Shown here: positions 10,125 through 18,150 of the stretch, piece by piece
Position numbering within the stretch: the first letter of the stretch is position 1
Layout: each line of letters begins with the position of its first letter
Assembly (NCBI GenBank): GCA_902625035.1
Contig: CACNZK010000004.1
Coordinates: 1-64,000, forward strand
Length of the DNA stretch: 64,000 nt
Source of the DNA: an uncultured Pelagibacteraceae bacterium
GTDB taxonomy: Bacteria > Pseudomonadota > Alphaproteobacteria > Pelagibacterales > Pelagibacteraceae
Direction of reading: 5' to 3'
Translations under genes and position numbers: made by a program
Notes under the pieces: model-generated
Databases searched by the model: none
What the model was told of the DNA's origin: nothing
Seen by the model: only the letters and a program-made list of their open reading frames with translations

Positions 10125-10212
10125 TTTGATAGAACATTATTTTATGGTAAATAAATTTCAACTCTATAAGAATAAGTTAAAGCGTTAATTTAAGATTTTA
10201 TTTGAATTAATC

Positions 10213-11775
10213 ATGATTAAAAAAGAGAATTTTGATAAAACAAGTGCATGGCCTTTCGTTGAAGCAAAAAAAATGCTTCGAGAAAGAAAATCTTTTATAG
10301 AAAAAAAAGGCAAAATAATTCTCCAAACAGGTTATGGTCCTAGTGGCCTTCCACATATAGGAACTTTTGGAGAAGTTGCAAGGACATCAATGATTGTAAA
10401 TGCACTAAAACATTTGACTGATTTACCAACCGAAATCATTACTTTTTCAGATGATATGGACGGTCTTAGAAAAGTACCTGACAACGTTCCACAAAAAGAA
10501 TTATTAGAAAAAAATTTGCACAAACCGCTTACTAATGTGCCTGATCCCTTTCAAAAATTTAATAGTTTTGGTGAGCATAATAATGAAATGTTAAAAAAAT
10601 TTTTAGACAATTTTAAATTTAAATATAATTTTAAAAGCTCAACATCACTTTATAAATCAGGTTTCTTTAACTCTTCTCTCCAAGTTATTTTAGAGAATTA
10701 TGATGGTATAATGAATATAATACTTCCTACACTAGGAAAAGAGAGACAAAAAACGTACAGCCCATTTCTTCCAATTTGTCCGGTTACAGGTCATGTTTTA
10801 GAAATACCTGTAAAAAATATTAATAAAGAAAAATCTATTATTGTTTTTGATAATAATGGAAAAGATTTGGAAACAAGCATTTATGATGGAAATTGTAAAT
10901 TACAGTGGAAAGTTGATTGGGCTATGAGATGGTATGCACTAGATGTTGATTTTGAAATGTATGGAAAAGATCTTATAGAGAGCGCAATACTTTCAACAAA
11001 AATTATCAAATTGATTGGGAAAACAAATCCCTCAGGGTTTGCATATGAACTATTTTTGGATGAAAAAGGAGAGAAGATTTCAAAATCAAAGGGAAACGGC
11101 ATCACTATTGATCAATGGTTAGAGTATGCCTCTCCTGAAAGTTTGTCACTGTATATGTATCAAAATCCAAAAAGAGCAAAAAAACTTTACAAAGAAATAG
11201 TTTCAAAAACTGTCGATGATTATTTGGATCTGATTGAGAAAGCAAAAAATCAAAATGAGTTGCAGCTACTTATGAATCCTGTATGGCATGTTCATAATAG
11301 TTTGGTGCCTAAAGAAAATATGATTATGTCATTTTCAATGTTATTAAACTTAGTCGAAACAAGTAATGCTGACAGCAAAGAACTCCTTTGGAAATTTGTT
11401 AAAAAATATAAAAAAGACATTTTGGAGAAAGATAATCCTATCTTTGATAATTTAGTAGGCTATGCAATAAAATATTATAACGACGTAATAAAATTGAAAA
11501 AAAAATATAAAAAGCCTAATGGTGAAGAAAAAAAAGCTTTAGAAGCTCTGGTAAAAACTTTAGATAAATGTGACGACAAAATGAAACCAGAAGATATTCA
11601 AACAATGATATATTCGACTGGTAAAGAAAATGGATACACTGAGAACCTTCGAGATTGGTTTAAATTAATTTATGAAGTAGTTTTTGGAGACGAAAATGGT
11701 CCAAGGATGGGTTTTTTTATAAGTTTTTTTGGTGTGAAAGAAACAAAAGATCTTATATTAAATAAAATTAAATAA
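10213..11775 (+). CDS. lysS: Lysyl-tRNA synthetase, class I
   Basis: Charges tRNA-Lys with lysine. It is the class I (archaeal-type) enzyme rather than the class II enzyme of most bacteria: the HIGH-like motif is GPSGLPHIGTFGEVAR near residue 42 and the KMSKS-like motif is KISKSKGNG near residue 290. Class I LysRS is typical of Alphaproteobacteria and spirochaetes. There are 520 residues, a normal size. The stop codon overlaps the pyrD start (TAATG), so the two genes are translationally coupled. Confidence 0.96.
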   Translation: MIKKENFDKTSAWPFVEAKKMLRERKSFIEKKGKIILQTGYGPSGLPHIGTFGEVARTSMIVNALKHLTDLPTEIITFSDDMDGLRKVPDNVPQKELLEKNLHKPLTNVPDPFQKFNSFGEHNNEMLKKFLDNFKFKYNFKSSTSLYKSGFFNSSLQVILENYDGIMNIILPTLGKERQKTYSPFLPICPVTGHVLEIPVKNINKEKSIIVFDNNGKDLETSIYDGNCKLQWKVDWAMRWYALDVDFEMYGKDLIESAILSTKIIKLIGKTNPSGFAYELFLDEKGEKISKSKGNGITIDQWLEYASPESLSLYMYQNPKRAKKLYKEIVSKTVDDYLDLIEKAKNQNELQLLMNPVWHVHNSLVPKENMIMSFSMLLNLVETSNADSKELLWKFVKKYKKDILEKDNPIFDNLVGYAIKYYNDVIKLKKKYKKPNGEEKKALEALVKTLDKCDDKMKPEDIQTMIYSTGKENGYTENLRDWFKLIYEVVFGDENGPRMGFFISFFGVKETKDLILNKIK

Positions 11776-12821
11776 TGTTTTCAAATTTAAGATCTTTAAT
11801 TTTTAAATTAGATCCCGAGACGGCTCATAGTTTAGCGATAAAGTCACTAAAATTTAATTTTATTCCAAATATTTTAGATGAAGAAAAAAATAATCCTCTT
11901 TTTAAGACTAAATTATTTAATAAAGAAATAGAAAATCCAATTGGTATGGCAGCAGGATTTGATAAGAATGCCGAGGTATATAATTCATTGTTCAATTTAG
12001 GGTTTGGTTTCGTCGAAGTAGGAACTGTTACACCGTTAGAACAATATGGAAATCCCAAACCTAGAGTTTTTAGACTGGTAGAGGATGAGGCCCTTATAAA
12101 TAGACTTGGTTTCAATAACCTAGGTTCAAAAAATATTGTAGATCGAATTAAAAGAAATAATCCAACCGGATTACTTGGAATAAATATTGGACCTAATAAA
12201 GACTCAGAAGATAGAACAAATGATTATATACAGTGTTTAAAGATATTTAATGGGGTCTCTGACTATATTACTATTAATATTTCCTCACCAAACACCGAAG
12301 ATTTAAGAAACTTTCATGATCAAAAAAAATTAGATGATCTTTTAAAACTAATAGAAAAAGAGAAGAGAGATCTTAACTCTAAAACGCCTATAGCGGTAAA
12401 AGTATCACCAGATATTAATGATAAAGAAATTATGAAAATTTCTGAAGTGCTTTTAGATAACCAGATAGAAGCTGCTATTATTTCTAACACATCTGATACA
12501 ACAAGAGAAAATTTACAAAATACTCAAAGCCATCAAAAAGGAGGATTATCCGGGAAACCTATTGAGTTAAAATCTTCAGAATTGATCAGAAAATTTTATA
12601 AAGTTTTAAAAGGCAGAATCAAAATTATAGGCGTAGGTGGGGTGGACTCTGGCAGATCTGCTTATCAAAAATTTTTAGCAGGAGCTGATTATTTACAACT
12701 TTATACAGGCATGGTTTTTAGAGGTCCAAATATTGTTGGTCTAATTAAAAAAGAACTCAAGGAAATATTATTAAAAGATGGAGTAAAAAACTTTAATGAA
12801 ATAGTAGGAAAAAAGGATTAG
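11775..12821 (+). CDS. pyrD: Dihydroorotate dehydrogenase (quinone), class 2
   Basis: Membrane-associated FMN enzyme that oxidises dihydroorotate to orotate in pyrimidine synthesis and passes electrons to quinone. The N-terminal amphipathic helix typical of class 2 (LDPETAHSLAIKSLK) is followed by NPIGMAAGFDKNAEV and GFVEVGTVTP. The catalytic Ser lies in ITINISSPNTEDLR near residue 170, and the FMN-phosphate site is GVGGVDSGRSAYQKFLAGA near residue 290. The 348-residue length is normal. It overlaps lysS by one base. Confidence 0.96.
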   Translation: MFSNLRSLIFKLDPETAHSLAIKSLKFNFIPNILDEEKNNPLFKTKLFNKEIENPIGMAAGFDKNAEVYNSLFNLGFGFVEVGTVTPLEQYGNPKPRVFRLVEDEALINRLGFNNLGSKNIVDRIKRNNPTGLLGINIGPNKDSEDRTNDYIQCLKIFNGVSDYITINISSPNTEDLRNFHDQKKLDDLLKLIEKEKRDLNSKTPIAVKVSPDINDKEIMKISEVLLDNQIEAAIISNTSDTTRENLQNTQSHQKGGLSGKPIELKSSELIRKFYKVLKGRIKIIGVGGVDSGRSAYQKFLAGADYLQLYTGMVFRGPNIVGLIKKELKEILLKDGVKNFNEIVGKKD

Positions 12822-12836
12822 AATAATCTAATAAAC

Positions 12837-12865
12837 TTGACGCCATCAATATCTCACTTTATATA
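12837..12865 (+). promoter_or_regulatory. Sigma-70-type promoter of rpmB
   Basis: The -35 box TTGACG (12837-12842) is followed after exactly 17 bases by TATATA (12860-12865). The rpmB ATG begins at 12878, only 12 bases after the -10 box, so a transcript starting at the usual distance would have a leader of roughly six bases and no Shine-Dalgarno site. The promoter lies in the 56-base gap after pyrD. Confidence 0.7.
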
Positions 12866-12877
12866 GTCGAACAAATT

Positions 12878-13192
12878 ATGACAAAAAAATGCGAATTAAC
12901 TGGGAAAAATCCAATGAAAGGTCATAACGTTAGTCATGCTAACAATAAGACAAAAAGAAGATTCTTACCTAATTTAAAAAAAGTAAAATTTACAAGTGAA
13001 CTTTTAAAAAGAAGCCTAAAATTAACAGTGAGCAATGCAGGGGTTAGATCAGTAGATAAAAAAGGTAGTTTTGATGAATTTTTAAAATCTGTAAAAAATA
13101 AAAATTTATCTCCTAGATTAAAAAAACTAAAAAAAAGCTTATTAATTAAATCTCCGTTTCAAAAAAAAACAGCACAATCTAAAACAGCTTAA
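12878..13192 (+). CDS. rpmB: 50S ribosomal protein L28
   Basis: Large-subunit ribosomal protein. The N-terminus [29 protein letters not shown] is the L28 signature (Pfam family Ribosomal_L28), followed by [15 protein letters not shown]. The sequence runs to 104 residues, longer than the approximately 78-residue E. coli protein. The extra part is a Lys-rich C-terminal tail ([17 protein letters not shown]), as is common in alphaproteobacteria. The stop overlaps the ATG of the following transporter by one base. Confidence 0.97.
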   Translation: MTKKCELTGKNPMKGHNVSHANNKTKRRFLPNLKKVKFTSELLKRSLKLTVSNAGVRSVDKKGSFDEFLKSVKNKNLSPRLKKLKKSLLIKSPFQKKTAQSKTA

Positions 13193-13746
13193 TGAGTAAA
13201 TCGTTTTTACTTCTATCATTTTTGATGGGTGTTGTTGTCCTATCTTCTAATTATCTTGTTCAATTTCCAATTAATTATTATGGATTAAATGAAATATTAA
13301 CCTATGGAGCATTCTCTTATCCGATCGCTTTTTTAATTACAGATTTAGCTAATAGATCTTATGGAAAAAGAGTTGCAAGAAAAATTGTATATTTTGGCTT
13401 TGTGCTAGGAATTGGTTTTACAGTTTTATTTTCTACAGATTTTGCAGATTTTATATCTATTCGTATAGCTATTGGATCTGGAGTTGCATTTTTGACTGCA
13501 CAATTATTAGATGTCCAAATATTTGACAGATTAAGAAAGAAAGAATGGTTTGTTGCACCATTAACATCCTCAATGATTGGCTCAACAATCGATACATTTT
13601 TGTTTTTTTCAATATCATTTTATGGGACTGGCGTGCCATGGGTTACACTTTCTGTCGGAGATTTGATTGTAAAAGTAATAGTAGCTTTAATCATGCTGAT
13701 ACCATTTAGATTACTTTTAAAAACTTTTAAGCCAATTAAAGCTTAA
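13192..13746 (+). CDS. Queuosine precursor transporter (YhhQ/VUT family)
   Basis: Integral membrane protein of the vitamin-uptake-like family that in E. coli (YhhQ) takes up 7-cyano/7-aminomethyl-deazaguanine, precursors of the tRNA base queuosine. The family motif YGAFSYPIAFLITDLANRSYGKRVARKIVYFGFVLG is split over residues 37-75, and the rest forms about five to six hydrophobic segments in 184 residues. A substrate other than queuosine precursor is possible. It is coupled to rpmB by a one-base overlap. Its stop shares TTAA with convergent speB. Confidence 0.85.
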   Translation: MSKSFLLLSFLMGVVVLSSNYLVQFPINYYGLNEILTYGAFSYPIAFLITDLANRSYGKRVARKIVYFGFVLGIGFTVLFSTDFADFISIRIAIGSGVAFLTAQLLDVQIFDRLRKKEWFVAPLTSSMIGSTIDTFLFFSISFYGTGVPWVTLSVGDLIVKVIVALIMLIPFRLLLKTFKPIKA

Positions 13747-14618
13747 ATCAAAAATTTATATGACAATATTTTATAAGCGAGCTTTGCAACAAGAAAGTTG
13801 TATGAATTAAAACCTTTAATAGGTGCTAATTCATTGATGTCAGCACCAACGATGTTTGAATTTTTTGCAGCTATTTTAATTATATTAAGCGTTTCATCCC
13901 ATAATAATCCACCAGGTTCAGGAGTCCCAGTGGCTGGCATGATACTTGAGTCAAATCCATCGACATCAAATGTTAAATAAACTGTCTTATTTTTTATAAG
14001 TTTTTTAAATTTTGTTAAATCCCATTTTGATTTATCTTTTGCCCAAAAAATATTTATTCTCGATTTATTCTTTTTTAAAAATGGAATTTCACTTTCTGAT
14101 ATATTTCTGATCCCAAAAGATATTAATGATATATTTTTATGGTCTAAGCACCTTCTTATTGCTGACGCATGAGAGAACTTTTCACCATTGTAACTATTTC
14201 TTAAATCAGCATGAGCATCGAAATGTAAGAGACAAATTTTTTTGTATTTTTTAATAAATGGATAAATACATCCGGGTGTTATTGAATGTTCTCCTCCAAA
14301 CGTGATTGGAAAAAGTCTTTTATCTAAAATTTCTTTATTTATATTTGACATTTTCGCGAGAGCCTTTTTGATATTTTTATGAATCTTAAAAGGCTTTAAT
14401 GTTTTAATCCCGATTTTTTTATAAGGTTCACAATTTAGCTCTTCGTCATATAATTCCACTTGATGAGAGGCCTTTATAATTTCTTTAGGTCCATTTCTGG
14501 TGCCACCACCATAACTAACAGTTTTTTCAAGCCCAAATGGAATCACAACAACCTTTTCTTTGAAATTAAATTTATTATCGACTCCCAAAAATCCATTTCT
14601 ATTTGATAAATATTTCAA
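13743..14618 (-). CDS. speB: Agmatinase-family ureohydrolase
   Basis: Binuclear manganese hydrolase of the arginase/agmatinase family, expected to release urea from agmatine and give putrescine. Metal-ligand motifs are GGEHSIT near residue 110, LHFDAHADLR near residue 137 and FDVDGFDSSIMPATGTPEPGG (Asp-x-Asp-x-x-Asp) near residue 217, all intact. There are 291 residues. It is the last gene of a three-gene operon with a deoxyhypusine-synthase-like enzyme and ornithine decarboxylase, which supports a polyamine role. No arginine decarboxylase is visible here, so the true substrate (agmatine, guanidinobutyrate or another guanidino compound) stays open. Confidence 0.87.
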   Translation of the reverse strand: MKYLSNRNGFLGVDNKFNFKEKVVVIPFGLEKTVSYGGGTRNGPKEIIKASHQVELYDEELNCEPYKKIGIKTLKPFKIHKNIKKALAKMSNINKEILDKRLFPITFGGEHSITPGCIYPFIKKYKKICLLHFDAHADLRNSYNGEKFSHASAIRRCLDHKNISLISFGIRNISESEIPFLKKNKSRINIFWAKDKSKWDLTKFKKLIKNKTVYLTFDVDGFDSSIMPATGTPEPGGLLWDETLNIIKIAAKNSNIVGADINELAPIKGFNSYNFLVAKLAYKILSYKFLI

Positions 14619-14621
14619 TTT

Positions 14622-15665
14622 TTACTCAAAAATTTTTGTGAATTTTTTCTTATCCCTATTTTTCCACTCACCTCTGTGATAAGCGTCGCTAGCTATTAGG
14701 GGTAGTACACTAGTGGCTTCAGCAAATACCATCTGTTCTTTAGTAACATCAACTTTACCCCATGAACTTGCTTCTTTTAATGTCGAACTACTGCATGCAC
14801 CGTCTCTAGAGTCAGCAACCGTAATTTGTACAGCATATTTGTGCATGTCAACTTCCTTGCCCAACAACTCAGCACAAATCACGGTGTCTTGAATAAAATT
14901 TTTTGGAACACCGCCACCAATCATAAATAAACCTGATCCTTTCGAGCGTATTTTAATTTCAGTCAATTCTCTAAATTCTCTTATAGAGTCGATTGTCATA
15001 TGTTTTTTTGGATTTTTTTCTTGATGTATAACTAATCCAAATCCAGCACTGGAGTCGGTGAAAGCTGGACAAAAAATTGGAACATCATTATCGTACGCTG
15101 TTTCAATCAAAGAGTCTTTTTTTATAGAATTTTTTTTTAAATATTTACCAATCTCTTTAATAAATTCTCTTGATGTATAGCTTCTAGGTTCCAGGGTATC
15201 CGCAATTTCACATATTTTTTTATCGCAAATCTGTAACTCATCTTCATCTATGTATGTGTCGTAAATTCTATCGATGTAATTTTTTCTTAATTCAGTATCA
15301 TCTTGGAATTGAGACCCTTGATAGTGTTTAAAACCAAGAGCTTCAAAAAAATCCATATCAATTATTGAAGCGCCAGTTGCCACTATTGCATCAACCATAT
15401 TATATTTAACTAAATCTTTATAAATATTCATACAACCTGCAGCAGATGTTGAACCTGCTAATGTTAAAAAAATTGTGCATTCTTTGTCTTTCAACATTTC
15501 ATTGTAAATATTAGCTGCATTAGCCGTTTCTCTTGAAACAAATGACATTTTTTCCATAGAAGAGATAATTTTTCTAGAATCGAATGATGTAATATCTATA
15601 TGCTCTATAGGTTTTTTTAGGAAATCTTTTTTACTGTTGTGACCAAGATTTTTATTTTCTGACAT
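14622..15665 (-). CDS. Deoxyhypusine-synthase-like enzyme, probable homospermidine synthase
   Basis: Member of the deoxyhypusine synthase family (NAD-dependent aminobutyl transfer). Visible segments are TLAGSTSAAGCM near residue 72, DAIVATGASIIDMD, FCPAFTDSSAGFGLV near residue 195, GGGVPKNFIQD, and SSWGKVD near residue 312, which holds the catalytic lysine. Bacteria have no eIF5A to modify, so bacterial members are thought to use a small amine such as putrescine, giving homospermidine. The operon, with ornithine decarboxylase upstream (TAATG overlap) and agmatinase three bases downstream, fits that role. The length of 347 residues is normal. The family call is firm; the product is inferred. 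Confidence 0.85.
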   Translation of the reverse strand: MSENKNLGHNSKKDFLKKPIEHIDITSFDSRKIISSMEKMSFVSRETANAANIYNEMLKDKECTIFLTLAGSTSAAGCMNIYKDLVKYNMVDAIVATGASIIDMDFFEALGFKHYQGSQFQDDTELRKNYIDRIYDTYIDEDELQICDKKICEIADTLEPRSYTSREFIKEIGKYLKKNSIKKDSLIETAYDNDVPIFCPAFTDSSAGFGLVIHQEKNPKKHMTIDSIREFRELTEIKIRSKGSGLFMIGGGVPKNFIQDTVICAELLGKEVDMHKYAVQITVADSRDGACSSSTLKEASSWGKVDVTKEQMVFAEATSVLPLIASDAYHRGEWKNRDKKKFTKIFE

Positions 15666-16849
15666 TAAGCAACTAGAGTAGCTTTGTCTGAATTCTTATC
15701 ATACATAGACATTATTGGGTTATCCTCAACCTCATAAATCTCATCAGAGTAATAACCATTAAATTGAGTTCTAAAAGTTAAACCATATGATCCTAATTGA
15801 CCAAGTTCAATGTAATCATTTTCTTTGATATTATTCGGAAGTAGGAAAGGGCCTTTCATATAATCCATACTGTCACATGTTGGTCCATAAAAATCAAATG
15901 CAGTCATTTTCTTTGAAATAATCTTACTTGAATTTTCTTTAATTAATTTTGATGGAAAAACTATATTAGGTGTTCCAGCATCAAAAAGTGTGCCGTAAGT
16001 ACCATCATTAATATAAAGTTTTTGTTTTTTTCTTAAATTAACTCTCACAATTGTTGATCCACTTTCTGCAACCAAAGCTCTTCCAGGTTCACAAATTATT
16101 TGAGGCATATTCTTTAAATTTAAATTTTCTAAACTTTTTTTAATTTCCTCCATATAACTTTCTAAAGATAGAGGCACAAGATCAGGATAAATTGTCGGGA
16201 AGCCTCCACCGATATTAATATAATCTGGAATTATCTTAGTTTTTTTAATTATATTTCCCATTTCATTAATCCCTTTAGAGTATGAAATTGGATGCATACA
16301 TTGGGAACCAACATGAAAACTTAAGCCAATTTTTTTTGAATGAAGTTTTGCAAGTCTTAACAGTCCTGAAGCTTCAGAATTCAAGGCACCGAATTTTTTT
16401 GATAAATCTATTTCAGCATGCTCATTGGAAACAGCAACTCTAATAAATAATTCTAAATCTCTAGCGTTGTCTGTTGTTTTGATAATTTTTATTAATTCAT
16501 CTTTAGTATCTAAAGCGAAAGTTTTTATTCCAAACTTAAAATATGCTTCTTTAATACTCTCTCTACTTTTAACTGTATGCATAAAAGAACATTTCGCAGT
16601 ATTATCAAATTTCCTTACTGCTTTAATTTCTTCGATAGACGCAACGTCAAATTGATTAATTCCACTTTTTATCAAAGTTTTAATAACTTCAGGATGGGGA
16701 TTAGTTTTTACAGCATATAGTATTTTTCCTGGAAACTTCTTTTGAAAGAATTTTGAAGCAGAAAGAATAGAATTCTTTCTTATACAATAGACAGGTTTTT
16801 CCGGTTTCAGTTGGTTAACTAATTCCTCAACTGACTTAAATTTTTGCAT
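15665..16849 (-). CDS. Ornithine (possibly lysine/ornithine) decarboxylase, fold type III
   Basis: PLP enzyme that decarboxylates ornithine to putrescine. Motifs are the PLP lysine in YAVKTNPHPEV near residue 45, FHVGSQ near residue 175, the phosphate-binding INIGGGFPTIYPD near residue 215, EPGRALVAESGS near residue 250 and the active-site cysteine in FYGPTCDSMD near residue 330. The frame opens at TTG 16879, but ATG 16849 gives a cleaner N-terminus (MQKFKSVEELV), so I use that, about 394 residues. It heads the polyamine operon. Lysine or meso-DAP as substrate is less likely given the neighbours. Confidence 0.9.
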   Translation of the reverse strand: MQKFKSVEELVNQLKPEKPVYCIRKNSILSASKFFQKKFPGKILYAVKTNPHPEVIKTLIKSGINQFDVASIEEIKAVRKFDNTAKCSFMHTVKSRESIKEAYFKFGIKTFALDTKDELIKIIKTTDNARDLELFIRVAVSNEHAEIDLSKKFGALNSEASGLLRLAKLHSKKIGLSFHVGSQCMHPISYSKGINEMGNIIKKTKIIPDYINIGGGFPTIYPDLVPLSLESYMEEIKKSLENLNLKNMPQIICEPGRALVAESGSTIVRVNLRKKQKLYINDGTYGTLFDAGTPNIVFPSKLIKENSSKIISKKMTAFDFYGPTCDSMDYMKGPFLLPNNIKENDYIELGQLGSYGLTFRTQFNGYYSDEIYEVEDNPIMSMYDKNSDKATLVA

Positions 16850-16923
16850 TTTAAATGCCCCCCAAAAAAAATTTAACAAAAAAAAAGTCTTTTATTTAAA
16901 AAAACTTTAATAACCGAGCAATT

Positions 16924-16969
16924 AATTCAATAGTTATTCAATGTAAAGCAAATAATGGCCTATTGAATT
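16924..16969. repeat. Inverted repeat ending at the regA start codon (operator-like)
   Basis: AATTCAATAG at 16924-16933 is perfectly inverted as CTATTGAATT at 16960-16969, and the second arm ends on the base before the GTG start of regA. A third, imperfect copy TTCAATGT (16937-16944) repeats the first arm's TTCAATAG (16926-16933) after 11 bases, about one helical turn. It sits between the divergent polyamine operon and regA. It could be an operator or an mRNA hairpin over the regA start; no function is proven. Confidence 0.5.
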
Positions 16970-17560
16970 GTGGAAAAAAGTGATCATATAAGCCTAATGA
17001 AAAACCAAGCTCCATTACAAAATTTGGCTGATTTTGACAATAAATCCTTATTAATCGTGGATGATGACAATCCTTTTAGGGAGAGATTAGCGAGAGCTAT
17101 GGAAAAGAAGGGATTTGAAGTCTTACAAGCTGAGAGTGTGCAAAAAGGAAAAGACATGGTTAAAGTTAAAAAACCAGGTTTTGCAGTAGTTGATCTTAGA
17201 TTAAATGATGGGAATGGATTAGAGGTTGTAAAAGAAATCCAATCATCAAATTCATTAAGTCGAATCATAATGCTAACTGGATATGGAAATATTCCAACTG
17301 CTGTAGCTGCAATCAAAGAGGGCGCTATTGACTATTTAGCTAAACCAGCTGATGCAGACGATGTAGAAAAAGCTTTATTAGCAGATCCATCAAAAAAAGC
17401 TGCACCACCTGAAAACCCAATGTCAGCAGATCGGGTTAAATGGGAACATATTCATAGAGTATTTGAATTATGTAATAGAAATGTTTCAGAGACTGCGAGA
17501 AGGCTTAAAATGCACAGAAGAACTCTTCAAAGGATCCTATCTAAAAGATCGCCTAAATAA
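16970..17560 (+). CDS. regA: Redox response regulator of the RegA/PrrA/ActR family
   Basis: Response regulator of the alphaproteobacterial RegB/RegA (PrrBA, ActSR) system that adjusts respiration and carbon metabolism to redox state. The receiver domain has DDD near residue 33, the phosphorylated Asp in FAVVDLRLNDGNG near residue 76, and the conserved Thr and Lys (MLTGYG, YLAKPAD). After a Pro-rich linker comes the nearly invariant Fis-type helix-turn-helix RNVSETARRLKMHRRTLQRIL. The start used is GTG 16970; ATG 16997 would remove nine residues. The sensor kinase is not in the window. An inverted repeat precedes it. Confidence 0.93.
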   Translation: MEKSDHISLMKNQAPLQNLADFDNKSLLIVDDDNPFRERLARAMEKKGFEVLQAESVQKGKDMVKVKKPGFAVVDLRLNDGNGLEVVKEIQSSNSLSRIIMLTGYGNIPTAVAAIKEGAIDYLAKPADADDVEKALLADPSKKAAPPENPMSADRVKWEHIHRVFELCNRNVSETARRLKMHRRTLQRILSKRSPK

Positions 17561-18104
17561 ATTTTCTAAATTTTAGAATTTTTTTTGCTATTAAAGTAAG
17601 AAGACAAATTTTGAAAATTTCAGCAACTAAAAAAGGCATTACACCTAATTTTAAAACAGGTTTATCCCAACCAATTAATGAACCTAGCCATAGTATACCC
17701 AGGATATAAATTGTTGAAACTGAAAATATTAATTTAAGAAAAATTAAAAAATAATTATCATTATTTTTTACGTATGAGGCTAAAAAACACGCAGATAAAA
17801 ATCCAATTAAATATCCCATTGTTGGACCTGTAAAATAAGCCAAACCAATTCCTCTTTCAGGAGAATTAGAAAATACTGGTAAACCTAATATACCTTCTAA
17901 TAAGTATAAACTTACAGTGGCCAGAGCTATTTTATATCCGAAGCTAATACCTAAAAATAAAACTATAAATGTTTGCATAGTCATTGGAACTGGATAAAAG
18001 GGTATCTTGATTTTGGCTGAAATCGTAAGAACTATTGAACCTATAAAGATAATTAATAATGATTTTACAAGCTGGTTTTGAGTATTTTGCTTTATAAGTT
18101 CCAT
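17553..18104 (-). CDS. bioY: BioY biotin transporter
   Basis: Integral membrane biotin-binding S-component. The BioY signature is seen in KIKIPFYPVPMTMQTF near residue 28, LYLLEGILGLPVFS and GLAYFTGPTMGYLIGF near residue 92. The protein has six hydrophobic segments in 183 residues. No EcfA/EcfT energising components are adjacent, so it may act alone (reported for some BioY proteins) or borrow a shared module. Uptake suggests dependence on external biotin. Its 3' end overlaps the regA 3' end by eight bases. Confidence 0.93.
   Translation of the reverse strand: MELIKQNTQNQLVKSLLIIFIGSIVLTISAKIKIPFYPVPMTMQTFIVLFLGISFGYKIALATVSLYLLEGILGLPVFSNSPERGIGLAYFTGPTMGYLIGFLSACFLASYVKNNDNYFLIFLKLIFSVSTIYILGILWLGSLIGWDKPVLKLGVMPFLVAEIFKICLLTLIAKKILKFRKFI
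17560..17586 (+). terminator. AT-only intrinsic terminator after regA
   Basis: TTCTAAA (17564-17570) pairs with TTTAGAA (17572-17578), and the stem is followed by a run of T up to 17586. The stem is entirely A/T except for one G-C pair, so it is weak. It lies inside the 3' end of the convergent bioY coding sequence. Confidence 0.45.
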
Positions 18105-18150
18105 AAAAAATAATACTCTTATTTTTATCTTTAATCTATATTAAATTTTA

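Noticed and set aside
10125-10212. Promoter TTGAAA-N16-TAATGT before trkH
   Set aside because: The -10 match is poor and such near-matches are common in AT-rich spacers, so it was not listed as a feature.
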